NCBI GenBank assembly: GCA_003140855.1
Contig: PLLF01000099.1
Span: 1-35,931, forward strand
Direction: 5' to 3'
DNA from: Vulcanimicrobiota bacterium
GTDB lineage: Bacteria; Vulcanimicrobiota; Vulcanimicrobiia; Vulcanimicrobiales; Vulcanimicrobiaceae
DNA: 35,931 nucleotides
A program made the translations under genes and the position numbers. A model generated the notes under the pieces. The model did no database searches. It was given only the letters and a program-made list of their open reading frames with translations, and was not told the DNA's origin. Positions 22,003-29,341 of this stretch are shown here, piece by piece (position 1 is the stretch's first letter; each line of letters begins with the position of its first letter).

Positions 22003-22440
22003 ATGACACTGCTCCAACACCACGAAACGGAATTTGACGTCCAGAAGATGCTCGATCGCTTTTTAGCGGACGCACCTTTTCTGCGGGATTTTCCGTTTCC
22101 GCGTATGTCCTTCCTGACGCCGTTTTGCGACGTGTACGAGAAAGACGGAAAATATTTCGTTGAACTCTCGGCGCCGGGCTACGACGCGAAGGACATCTCC
22201 ATTGAGGTAACCGGTGCGACCGTCACGGTGAACGGACAGTTCGTCGAATTGCCGGAGCACAAGAACCTCAAGTACTACAAACGTCAGATCCCGCGCGGAA
22301 CGTTCACGCGCACCGTAACGCTTCCGCAGGACATCGATCCGCAGTTCGTTGATGCCACCATGCACAACGGCTTGCTGACGTTGGCGTTGACGCCCGTCAA
22401 ACCGATCGTTCCGAAAAAAATCGCGATTAACTCCGCGTAG
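22003..22440 (+). CDS. Hsp20/alpha-crystallin small heat-shock protein
   Basis: 145 residues. A short N-terminal arm (about 1-40) precedes the alpha-crystallin domain: FCDVYEKDGKYFVELSAPGYDAKDISIEVTGATVTVNGQF, then the loop with KYYKRQIPRGTFTRTVTLPQDIDPQFVDATMHNGLLTLALT. The tail VPKKIAI contains an I-x-I-like element used to join oligomers. Such proteins hold unfolding proteins without ATP; alpha-crystallin HspX is a marker of hypoxic or NO-induced dormancy in mycobacteria. It ends before a strong hairpin terminator shared with the convergent MFS gene. Confidence 0.93.
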   Translation: MTLLQHHETEFDVQKMLDRFLADAPFLRDFPFPRMSFLTPFCDVYEKDGKYFVELSAPGYDAKDISIEVTGATVTVNGQFVELPEHKNLKYYKRQIPRGTFTRTVTLPQDIDPQFVDATMHNGLLTLALTPVKPIVPKKIAINSA

Positions 22441-22464
22441 ACGCCGCGACTGCGGCAACGCAAA

Positions 22465-22486
22465 GAGGGGCGGGAAACCGCCCCTC
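22465..22486. terminator. bidirectional terminator hairpin
   Basis: GAGGGGCGG (22465-22473) pairs perfectly with CCGCCCCTC (22478-22486) around a GAAA tetraloop, between the convergent Hsp20 and MFS genes. CTCCTTAGCCTTTT follows on the plus strand. On the minus strand the tail TTTGCG is weak. Confidence 0.7.
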
Positions 22487-22499
22487 GCTCCTTAGCCTT

Positions 22500-23666
22500 T
22501 TACGTGGTTCGAGCCACCGCGAAATAGAACACCAGCGCGCCGGCGCCCGCGATGAGCGACGCCGAAATAAATGTGTATTGCGGCGCAATCTTCCACAAGA
22601 ATCCTCCAAGTAGCGAAGCCGGAAATACGGCCAAGCCACGCACGAGATAATACGAGCCGACGTCGATGCTCCGCCGATCCTCGCGCGCCAGGTCCACGAT
22701 CATGGCTTTGCGGGGCGGTTCGCCGATCTCGCGCAAGCCCATCAGCACGAACGCGATCGCGAGCACGAAAGCGTTACGCGCGAAAACCAAGCTCAAAGGA
22801 AAGAGCGCAAAGAACACATAGGTGAGCGTCACCCAAGGTTCGCGCCCGCGCGCGTCGGCCAGGCGCGCAAAGGGTACGTACACGAGCAGCGACGTCGCCA
22901 TCGCCAGCCCCACGTACAATCCAAACGCTACCGACGTGAAGCCAAGCGTTTGCACCACGTAGAGCACGATGAAGATCTCCGCCGTGCCTTGTCCGAAACG
23001 CGCGATGATATCCGAGAGCAACAGGCGTTTCAGTCGCGGATGGAGCGCGGTCACGTCCTGCAGCAACACGCTCAACGCGCTCGGCGAACCGGCGCGTGCC
23101 GAGTATCGCGTGAGTTGCACGGCGATTGCCACGATGCCGATCGCAATTCCGATGTAGAGCGCGATTCGCGTGCCGTGCAGCACGCCGTACGCCGTGATGA
23201 TCGCGCCGCCCACAATCGGCGCCACCACGATGGGAATGCGCCGAATAATAGATTGATACGCGAACGCCAGGCTCCGCTCGCCCTTCGGCAGCGAATCGCC
23301 GATCAGCGAGAACGTGGCCGGCAACGAGAAACTCTGCCACGCCATCACCAGCGGCAAAGCGAGCAGCAGCACCCACCAGCGCTGGGCCAACGCAAAGCAC
23401 GCATAGCCCAAAACGGCGACTACATTAAACAGAACCAGGGAATTGCGATATCCAAGACGCGCCGTCACTACGCCGCCCGGAAATTGGTACACCGCGTCGA
23501 GGAAGTCTTTAAATGTGCCGTACGCGGCCACGGCGATAACCGAGCCGCCCAACGCGCGAATGTAATTCGGAATAAACCGGCCCCACAGCTCTTCCGCGCA
23601 CGCGATCAGAAAGATCGCCGCCAGCAGAACGGCGAGATTGCCCTTGAGTCCGCCGGTTATTCGCAC
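22500..23666 (-). CDS. major facilitator superfamily transporter
   Basis: 388 residues with twelve predicted membrane segments. The loop between helices 2 and 3 reads FPGGVVTARLGYRNSL, the MFS motif A region (G..aDr.GrR) in variant form, and the equivalent after helix 8 is FARLADARGREP. No substrate-specific motif is recognisable. Its first ten bases overlap the end of the ChrB-domain gene, so the two form an operon, and chromate or another oxyanion is a plausible substrate; classical chromate pumps are ChrA (CHR family), which this is not. Confidence 0.85.
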   Translation of the reverse strand: MRITGGLKGNLAVLLAAIFLIACAEELWGRFIPNYIRALGGSVIAVAAYGTFKDFLDAVYQFPGGVVTARLGYRNSLVLFNVVAVLGYACFALAQRWWVLLLALPLVMAWQSFSLPATFSLIGDSLPKGERSLAFAYQSIIRRIPIVVAPIVGGAIITAYGVLHGTRIALYIGIAIGIVAIAVQLTRYSARAGSPSALSVLLQDVTALHPRLKRLLLSDIIARFGQGTAEIFIVLYVVQTLGFTSVAFGLYVGLAMATSLLVYVPFARLADARGREPWVTLTYVFFALFPLSLVFARNAFVLAIAFVLMGLREIGEPPRKAMIVDLAREDRRSIDVGSYYLVRGLAVFPASLLGGFLWKIAPQYTFISASLIAGAGALVFYFAVARTT

Positions 23667-24100
23667 TTAGACGTGTTGCGGCAGTACTCGTACAAGGCAT
23701 CGTAAAGCGGCGTCTCCACCTCGAGCAGCGCGAGATCGTCCTTGTAAATGGAAGGGGATAAGGCTTGAAAACCCGATGCCATCGCGTAGAGGCCCGCCGA
23801 TTCGGCGGTGAGATTCCTGTCCGAAGTGTCTGCTCCCCGCACGATCTTTGCCATCCGCAATACCGCTGGGTCGTCCAATTCGTACTTCTTGATGACGGCG
23901 TCGAACGAGCACAGCGGCCCATCGTGCCCGAGTTCTGCGCCCTCAACGTCAAATGGGATAGCGTCCTCCCGCTCGGCGATGTTGCGCACCTCGCTCGCCG
24001 GTACGAATAAGAATTCCGCATAGCGATCCACGAATCGACGGATAAGCCACGGGCAAGCGATCCGGTCCACTCGTGCATGTTCGCGTGTTACAAATTTCAT
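23657..24100 (-). CDS. ChrB-domain protein (chromate-resistance type)
   Basis: 147 residues from ATG 24100; the frame extends ten codons further to TTG 24130. MKFVTREHARVDRIACPWLIRRFVDRYAEFLFVPASEV is the signature of the ChrB C-terminal domain, with the conserved Arg/His and Cys of HARVDRIACPWLI. It continues with IPFDVEGAELGHDGPLCSFDAVIKKYEL, DPAVLRMAKIVRGAD and LYDALYEYCR. In chromate operons ChrB is a sensor and regulator or aids reduction; the N-terminal ChrB part is absent here. It overlaps the MFS gene by ten bases, and no chrA is in view. Confidence 0.85.
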   Translation of the reverse strand: MKFVTREHARVDRIACPWLIRRFVDRYAEFLFVPASEVRNIAEREDAIPFDVEGAELGHDGPLCSFDAVIKKYELDDPAVLRMAKIVRGADTSDRNLTAESAGLYAMASGFQALSPSIYKDDLALLEVETPLYDALYEYCRNTSKCE

Positions 24101-24140
24101 GGCCGAGGGGTTCGCCGCAGTGCTAGTCAATGCTTAGCGG

Positions 24141-24992
24141 ATGAAAGCAAGTATCTGGCTCATTATTGCAGCCTTGGCCACCCTGAACACGGCAGATATT
24201 TCGGCCGCTCTGGGGCGTGCCGGAACGGCCATGCCCGGCGATGTTTACCGTGTGGCTTTTCCGCGAACGGATCTGCACGTGCGAATCGGCGACGTCACGC
24301 TCGCGCCGGGTTTTGCGCTGGGCGGTTACGCCGCATTTAAGTCCGAGGGCGACACAACGCTGGCCGTCGGCGATCTCGTTCTGCTGGAAGACGAAATCAA
24401 ACCGGTCATGATAAGTTTGGAAGGCGCCGGTTTTCAAATCACCGCGCTGCACAATCACCTTCGCAGCGAAACGCCGCACGTCATGTACATGCATTTCATG
24501 GCAACGGGCGACGCCGCAACGCTCGCCTCTGACCTGGATGCCGCGCTCGTCCTTACCAAAACGCCTTTAGGCCCGATGAAGCCGGCAAACCCTGCGATGC
24601 CGTGGTTCGCCGGCGCAATTCAACAAGGTCTTGGTTACCCGGGCAAAGCTTCGAACGGCATTCTCTCGATCTCCGTGCCGCGTGCCGAACCGATCGCGAT
24701 GCAGGGATACGCAATCCCGCCGGCCATGGGCGTCGCGATCGCGATGAATTTCCAAGGCGTCGGCACCGATCGCGTAGCCACGACCGGAGATTTCGTGCTG
24801 ATTGCATCGGAGGTCGGCGCCGTCGAACGATCGCTAAAAGAGCACGCCTTTGAAGTTACGGCGCTGCATCACCACATGCTCGGCGACGAGCCGCGCCTCT
24901 ACTACATGCATTTTTGGTCCGTGCAGCCGCCCGCGGAAATCGCGGCCGGACTAAAAGACGCGCTGTCCCACGTAAACGCAAGCACTCCATAA
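24141..24992 (+). CDS. exported DUF1259 protein, two domains
   Basis: 283 residues: a signal peptide of about 23 residues (SIWLIIAALATLNTADISAA), then two DUF1259 units. Unit 1 (about 30-140) has GDVYRVAFPRTDLHVRIGDVTLAPGFALGGYAAF and FQITALHNHLRSETPHVMYMHFMATGDAATLASDLDAAL. Unit 2 (about 160-283) has FEVTALHHHMLGDEPRLYYMHFW and IAAGLKDAL. Each has an ALH.H...P..YYMHF element with three histidines that could hold a metal. This is the LppY/LpqO group, whose function is unknown. It diverges from the ChrB-domain gene 41 bases away and is followed by convergent DNA. Confidence 0.85.
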   Translation: MKASIWLIIAALATLNTADISAALGRAGTAMPGDVYRVAFPRTDLHVRIGDVTLAPGFALGGYAAFKSEGDTTLAVGDLVLLEDEIKPVMISLEGAGFQITALHNHLRSETPHVMYMHFMATGDAATLASDLDAALVLTKTPLGPMKPANPAMPWFAGAIQQGLGYPGKASNGILSISVPRAEPIAMQGYAIPPAMGVAIAMNFQGVGTDRVATTGDFVLIASEVGAVERSLKEHAFEVTALHHHMLGDEPRLYYMHFWSVQPPAEIAAGLKDALSHVNASTP

Positions 24993-25012
24993 AAAAGAAC
25001 CGCCCCATCGAT

Positions 25013-25339
25013 TTAGTCTATGCTGGTCTTGATGTCCACCAGCAGGGCGCCGGCCGTGCGTAGCGACTCGCGAATACCGTGCAGCCGCTCGGGAGTAATC
25101 TCCAACACGCCGTCGACCATTGCTTCCAGGTTGGCCTGGGCGATCGATAGCGCGTTGCCAAGCTCGTGGCGTTCCATTTTCTGAAGCCGTTCGCGTTCGC
25201 TCTCCCGTACCTGCTGCTCTGTAATCAATACTAAGAGGTGCGCGGCAATCGGACCGTCTGCCTGTTCGAGCGCTTTCTTCGCACCGTGCCAGTCCCCGCG
25301 GATGCAAAGATCCAACGCTTGGATAATCTTGTCGGCCAT
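25013..25339 (-). CDS. DHp-only histidine protein (sensor-kinase core without ATPase domain)
   Basis: 108 residues. Residues 1-45 form a helical repeat-like region. LQKMERHELGNALSIAQANLEAMVDGVL (about 52-79) matches the dimerisation/phospho-acceptor helix of sensor kinases, with His58 in H-E-L-G-N, and the second helix (RLHGIRESLRTAGALLVDI) completes a two-helix hairpin. No catalytic ATPase domain follows, so it cannot phosphorylate itself; it may pass phosphate like Spo0B or inhibit the regulator. Its ATG overlaps the stop of the OmpR-type regulator by one base (TGATG), and the two follow the ba3 oxidase genes. Function is inferred. Confidence 0.6.
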   Translation of the reverse strand: MADKIIQALDLCIRGDWHGAKKALEQADGPIAAHLLVLITEQQVRESERERLQKMERHELGNALSIAQANLEAMVDGVLEITPERLHGIRESLRTAGALLVDIKTSID

Positions 25340-26052
25340 CAGTCTTTACGCAGCTTATAACCGACGCCGTAAACGGTCACGATATACGCCGGATCTTCCG
25401 GGTTGGGTTCGATTTTGCGGCGCAAATTGTTGATGTGCCGGTCGAGGGTGCGCTCGAAGATGCTACCGTCGTCGTGCACGAGATCCAGGAGCTGGGCGCG
25501 TGTCAGCACTTGCCCTGCGTTGCTCGCCAGCACGCTCAAGATCCGAAACTCGGCGGGCGTTACGGGAACCGGCCTCCCTGCGACTCGCACTTCGTGAGCG
25601 CGCGCATCTATTTGCAAATCTTTGATCTGTATAATCTGCTCGGTGTCTTGCGCGCCGGCTTGCTGCTTATCCGCGCGCCGGAGTACGGCGCGCACCCGCG
25701 CGACCACTTCGCGGGGCGAGAACGGCTTCACCACGTAATCGTCCGCTCCCAGTTCCAATCCGACGACGCGATCCACTTCGTCGCTGCGCGCCGTCAGCAT
25801 GATGGTCGGAATCCGGCGGTCTTTGTTTCCGCGGCGCAATATGTCGAGGCCGCTGCCGTCGGGCAGCGTAATATCCAAAATCATGATGTCCGGCCGGTGT
25901 TTGTCGAGCTCGGCCAGCGCTGAAGCCACATCGAGACAGACGACGCTTTCGAACGATTCTCGCTGCATGTAAGCGCTCAGCACTTCGCCGATTTGCGGTT
26001 CGTCGTCGACGATCAGCACGCGCTTGCCCGCGAACGTCGAATCCACTACCAC
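25339..26052 (-). CDS. OmpR/PhoB-family response regulator
   Basis: 237 residues. The receiver (about 10-125) has Asp16-Asp17, phospho-acceptor Asp60 (IMILDITLPDG), Thr87 (MLTAR) and Lys109 (YVVKPF). After a Gln/Ala linker, the winged-helix effector (about 145-235) reads TPAEFRILSVLASNAGQVLTRAQLLDLVHDD...DRHINNLRRKIEPNPEDPAYIVTVYGVGYKL. The start lies 7 bases inside the ba3 oxidase subunit I gene. Partner kinase: only a DHp-like protein follows; the complete PAS kinase at 29342 lies on the other strand. It probably tunes the respiratory genes that share its transcript. Confidence 0.92.
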   Translation of the reverse strand: MVVDSTFAGKRVLIVDDEPQIGEVLSAYMQRESFESVVCLDVASALAELDKHRPDIMILDITLPDGSGLDILRRGNKDRRIPTIMLTARSDEVDRVVGLELGADDYVVKPFSPREVVARVRAVLRRADKQQAGAQDTEQIIQIKDLQIDARAHEVRVAGRPVPVTPAEFRILSVLASNAGQVLTRAQLLDLVHDDGSIFERTLDRHINNLRRKIEPNPEDPAYIVTVYGVGYKLRKD

Positions 26053-27668
26053 GTTCGCATACCGGGCGCCAAGAATCCAGGATTATGCAGCATTTCGAGC
26101 AGCGGGCCCGCATACGCCAGCACTGCTACGATGAGCGCCACCACTCCCCAGCGGAAGAGCGATTGCAGCATGCGCGGCGCGGGCTCTGTGCCCGCAACGG
26201 GCTGCGCAAATTCTACGGTCGTATCTTCGCCTTTTTCGTTCACGACCAGCGTCCCGATCGCGACCGCTGCAAACATGAGGATGCTCGTTAGCAACAGCAA
26301 GCCGCCCGCGGCCGCGACCAGCATGTAGCCCAGCCATTCGTTCGGGGCAGAGCCCAGATAGCTGACTTCCGCCGTGCGGCGCGGCGCGCCGAGTAGGCCC
26401 GCGATGTGCATCGACATCGACATCACTAACATTCCGATAAACCACGTACGCGTCTGCCACAACGCCCAGTCCGGTTTCCAGAGGGCGCGTCCGGTCAGCT
26501 TGGGGATCATCCAGTAGGAGATTCCGAGGAACGTCAACGCTACCGGGCCGCCGACCGTCACATGGAAATGGCCGACGATCCAAATCGTGTTGTGCACGAG
26601 GGTATCCATCGAGTACGACGCGTTCACTAGACCGCCGAAGCCGCCCAGAATAAAAAGCAGCATGCCGTATGCGGGCCCGCAGAATGCCGGATCATTCCAT
26701 GGCAGCGATGTGACAGTCTGCCAGAAGCCGCGCCGCCCTTGCAGGCGCGCGGCGATCTCGAAGCTCGCAAAGATCGCAAACGCCGTGATGAACGAGGGGA
26801 TCGCGACGCCGTAGGTCGTCACCGTGTGCAGCATCTTCCACGTTGAAGAAATGCCGGGCTCCATGAATTCGTGGTGAATCCCAACGGGGGTCGAAAGCAG
26901 CAGCAGCATGATGAACGTCAGCCGCGTCAAGCCGTCGCTGAAGAGCTTTCCGTTGTAGAATTTCGGCACGATATTGTACCAGCAAATGTAGGCTCCCATG
27001 ATCCAGAAATAGACCAGCGGATGGCCGAAATACCAGAACAGCATCCGCGTAAGCATCACGTTGATACCGGGCGTCCAGCCGAACGCCCATGGAATCAAGA
27101 AGTACATTTCGCCGACAACGCCCAGCGTAGCGATCCACCACATCAGAAACGTCGCGGCTGCCGTGAAAGCCGGCAGTGGTACCGGAACTCCCGGGTTATT
27201 CTTGCGGAACCACAGGACGTTTTCGAAAATTTCAGCGGCGACGATCCACGTCCCGATGATGAGAATCGTCGCGCCGATGTAAAACCATGGGCTGGCTTTG
27301 AGCGGCGCGTAAAACGTGTACAAAACAGTGGCGTTGCCGGCCAGGATCTCGAAAGCGGCCATAACGACGCCCAGCAGCATTACCCACCATCCGAGCCAGC
27401 CCAAAATCATTTTACGCGGGCGCGGTATCGAGCGATACGTTACAAAAAGCGAGAGGCCGCAGATAAAGAACGTGGTGAACACGAGCGCCATCAGCACTCC
27501 GTGCATAGTTAATATGCGATAGTAATCGAACCAGGCGGGCGCGTTAAACGCCGATGCCCGCGACATGCCTTGCAGTGCGCCGAAAACTGCGCCCAGCACG
27601 ATCGCGGCCGTCGCGGTATACACGTGCGCGATAACGACGCGATTCTCTGCGCGCACCGCTTCGGTCAT
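26046..27668 (-). CDS. cbaA: ba3-type (B-family) cytochrome c oxidase subunit I
   Basis: 540 residues with at least 12 membrane helices. Oxygen-reductase ligands are all present: His56 (TMHG) and His369 for the low-spin heme, His367 (GHFHVTVGG) for the active-site heme, His216, His265 and His266 for CuB, and the catalytic Tyr220 in YFGHPLVYFW, whose absence marks the other subunit I at 13392. Long insertions and PWFYIGATILIIGTW are typical of the B family (Thermus ba3). It reduces O2 to water with proton pumping. Subunit II lies one base upstream and subunit IIa before that; the regulator overlaps its 3' end. Confidence 0.93.
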   Translation of the reverse strand: MTEAVRAENRVVIAHVYTATAAIVLGAVFGALQGMSRASAFNAPAWFDYYRILTMHGVLMALVFTTFFICGLSLFVTYRSIPRPRKMILGWLGWWVMLLGVVMAAFEILAGNATVLYTFYAPLKASPWFYIGATILIIGTWIVAAEIFENVLWFRKNNPGVPVPLPAFTAAATFLMWWIATLGVVGEMYFLIPWAFGWTPGINVMLTRMLFWYFGHPLVYFWIMGAYICWYNIVPKFYNGKLFSDGLTRLTFIMLLLLSTPVGIHHEFMEPGISSTWKMLHTVTTYGVAIPSFITAFAIFASFEIAARLQGRRGFWQTVTSLPWNDPAFCGPAYGMLLFILGGFGGLVNASYSMDTLVHNTIWIVGHFHVTVGGPVALTFLGISYWMIPKLTGRALWKPDWALWQTRTWFIGMLVMSMSMHIAGLLGAPRRTAEVSYLGSAPNEWLGYMLVAAAGGLLLLTSILMFAAVAIGTLVVNEKGEDTTVEFAQPVAGTEPAPRMLQSLFRWGVVALIVAVLAYAGPLLEMLHNPGFLAPGMRTW

Positions 27669-27669
27669 C

Positions 27670-28137
27670 CTAGCGTACCTCGATCTTCGCGAACATGTTT
27701 TGGTGACCGATGCCGCAGTACTCGTGGCATATGAGCAAGTACGTCCCCTTGGTGCGGAAGACGTGCGAGTCGCTGTTCACCCAGCCGGGGATTGCCATCA
27801 TATTCACATCGGTTTTCGCGATGAAAAACCCGTGCACGACGTCGGGGCTGGTCACGTAAAACGTCACCTTCTTCCCGGCGGGAATCGTAATCGTCGCGGG
27901 GTTGAACGAAAACACTTGCGCGACGTAGTACGCTTCGTAGCTTCCGTCAGGCAAACGTCGTACGCCGGGGTGGTCGAACGGTGGCGTTTTAGAAACCTTG
28001 GTGGGATCGATGGCCTGCAGTCCGCTCGGCGGGTTCATGTTGTCAGCGAATGCGGCGAAAGCGATCGTTGCCAAGAATACGATCAGCATGCCCATTCCGA
28101 ACGTTAGCCACCAGCGTTCGTACTTATGAATGTGCAC
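27670..28137 (-). CDS. cbaB: ba3-type cytochrome c oxidase subunit II (CuA)
   Basis: 155 residues: one membrane helix (about 9-30) and a periplasmic cupredoxin with complete CuA ligands: His102 (VVHGFFI), Cys137, Cys141, His145 and Met148 in CHEYCGIGHQNM. One helix only, in place of two, is the B-family (ba3) form. It passes electrons to the subunit I encoded immediately downstream. The upstream small subunit IIa gene ends three bases before it. Confidence 0.93.
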   Translation of the reverse strand: MHIHKYERWWLTFGMGMLIVFLATIAFAAFADNMNPPSGLQAIDPTKVSKTPPFDHPGVRRLPDGSYEAYYVAQVFSFNPATITIPAGKKVTFYVTSPDVVHGFFIAKTDVNMMAIPGWVNSDSHVFRTKGTYLLICHEYCGIGHQNMFAKIEVR

Positions 28138-28140
28138 GCG

Positions 28141-28272
28141 CTACCACCGCGCCTTCAGCAGGACGAACATCAAAAACCACAGGACGATAAAAACTCCGCC
28201 CATGGTAAACACGAAGGTCAGCGTTCCGGGCAATGGCTCGTCCGGTGGCGCATCGTTTTTTCGTGGCCGCAT
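28141..28272 (-). CDS. cbaD: ba3-type oxidase subunit IIa (single helix)
   Basis: 43 residues from ATG 28272. A short charged N-terminus (MRPRKNDAPPDEPLP) is followed by one helix, GTLTFVFTMGGVFIVLWFLMFVLLKARW, like the small subunit IIa of Thermus ba3 oxidase, which replaces a missing subunit II helix. It is the first gene of the oxidase operon: a TAGATT box five bases before the ATG can drive it. The frame continues upstream to 28437, but that stretch overlaps the divergent 28377 gene and lacks coding character. Confidence 0.75.
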   Translation of the reverse strand: MRPRKNDAPPDEPLPGTLTFVFTMGGVFIVLWFLMFVLLKARW

Positions 28273-28277
28273 ACCCA

Positions 28278-28283
28278 AATCTA
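28278..28283 (-). promoter_or_regulatory. -10 box (TAGATT) before the ba3 operon
   Basis: Minus-strand TAGATT, five bases, then the ATG at 28272; no Shine-Dalgarno. Confidence 0.4.
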
Positions 28284-28364
28284 GCGAGCCTCTTTGAAGA
28301 TGGTGTGAGCACGGCATTCTTCGGTTCTTCTCAATCCGGTCCTCGCCGCTTCTCCAACAAGCGC

Positions 28365-28370
28365 GACAAT
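28365..28370 (+). promoter_or_regulatory. -10-like box (GACAAT) six bases before the 28377 gene
   Basis: GACAAT, then CGGGCC, then ATG. A weaker case of the same geometry (first base is not T). Confidence 0.3.
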
Positions 28371-28376
28371 CGGGCC

Positions 28377-28859
28377 ATGGCAACCAATGTTTTCGAGCGA
28401 CACTTGACCGATTGCCCATACGCTCGCGCCCGAGCATATTTGCGCGAATCCGTCGAGGACACGGCTCGCAAGGGCAGGGTCACGATACTTCCGCTCACGG
28501 CCGCGCTGCCGTTCGTCCCGGGAGCGCTGGAAAAAAATGTTCTCGTGAGCTACCGTCCCGGCCAAGATCCGATGCGCTTCGACGAGCCGTGGCAGGTCCA
28601 CTGGACGCCGGAAGGCGGCGGGCCGTATCCCGATTTCGACGGTGAGATAACGGTACGCGCGGACGAAAGCTATCGCCGGGCCGTGCTGGAACTTCGCGGC
28701 GAGTACAAACCCCCGCTCGGCACGTTCGGACAAGCCTTCGATCTAATCATCGGTTCGAAGATCGCCGCCAGAACCGCCCGCGCGCTATTGCAAGAGATCG
28801 CGCGTGGCATGGAAGAGCGTTTCAACGACGAGGAGGACTTAAAGGAGCACGTAGGATGA
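28377..28859 (+). CDS. unknown protein, paralogue of the next gene
   Basis: 160 residues from ATG 28377. The N-terminal half (FERHLTDCPYARARAYLRESVED, residues 6-28) is followed by two strands and then PYPDFDGEITVRADESYRRAVLELRGEYKPPLGTFGQAFDLIIGSKIAARTARALLQEIARGMEERF, a segment also found in the 28856 product. The strand pattern and closing helix suggest an SRPBCC-like or related lipid-binding fold, but I cannot name the family. It overlaps the next gene by four bases (ATGA), so both are made together. It is divergent from the ba3 oxidase operon. Confidence 0.7.
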   Translation: MATNVFERHLTDCPYARARAYLRESVEDTARKGRVTILPLTAALPFVPGALEKNVLVSYRPGQDPMRFDEPWQVHWTPEGGGPYPDFDGEITVRADESYRRAVLELRGEYKPPLGTFGQAFDLIIGSKIAARTARALLQEIARGMEERFNDEEDLKEHVG

Positions 28860-29293
28860 GCGAAGTGCGCGTTACCAGCTATTGCGAGTGTCCGTTTTCC
28901 ACAGCCATCGATCTTGCGCAACGCGCGCTCAGGGAGCGGCACATGCAAGTCTCGCCGGTCGAGACAGTCGCCGAAAATGTTGCTCACGCAACCAAAGTTG
29001 TCGATGATGGCACCGATCGCACACGCCTTCACGATGCACTCTTGCTGGCATGGAAGCCCGAACATCGCGGGTTGTTTCCCGATTTCACCGGCGTGTTGAC
29101 CGTGCGGCCAAAAGATCGCGGCGTATGGATGCGCCTGCAAGGACGTTACAATCCGCCGTTCGGCATCGCCGGTAAGCTCTTCGATGTTGTGGCGGGACAA
29201 CGCATTGCCGAACGCACCGTGCGCCGGTTACTCGGCGACGTCGTTAACGATATCGAAGCGAAATGGAGCGCCGCTCGCCGCAACGGCGCTTAG
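28856..29293 (+). CDS. unknown protein, paralogue of the previous gene
   Basis: 145 residues. FPDFTGVLTVRPKDRGVWMRLQGRYNPPFGIAGKLFDVVAGQRIAERTVRRLLGDVVNDIEAKW aligns with the end of the 28377 product (shared L.GRY.PP.G..G..FD...G..IA..T.R.LL). The N-terminal parts differ: here RVTSYCECPFSTAIDLAQRALRERHM. Two diverged copies in one operon point to a heterodimer or two related substrates. The fold could be SRPBCC-like; no catalytic residues stand out. The PAS kinase starts 48 bases downstream. Confidence 0.7.
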   Translation: MSEVRVTSYCECPFSTAIDLAQRALRERHMQVSPVETVAENVAHATKVVDDGTDRTRLHDALLLAWKPEHRGLFPDFTGVLTVRPKDRGVWMRLQGRYNPPFGIAGKLFDVVAGQRIAERTVRRLLGDVVNDIEAKWSAARRNGA

Positions 29294-29341
29294 CCGCGAG
29301 GAACACACCACACACTTAAGCGAAAACTGCCGCCGGAGCAT

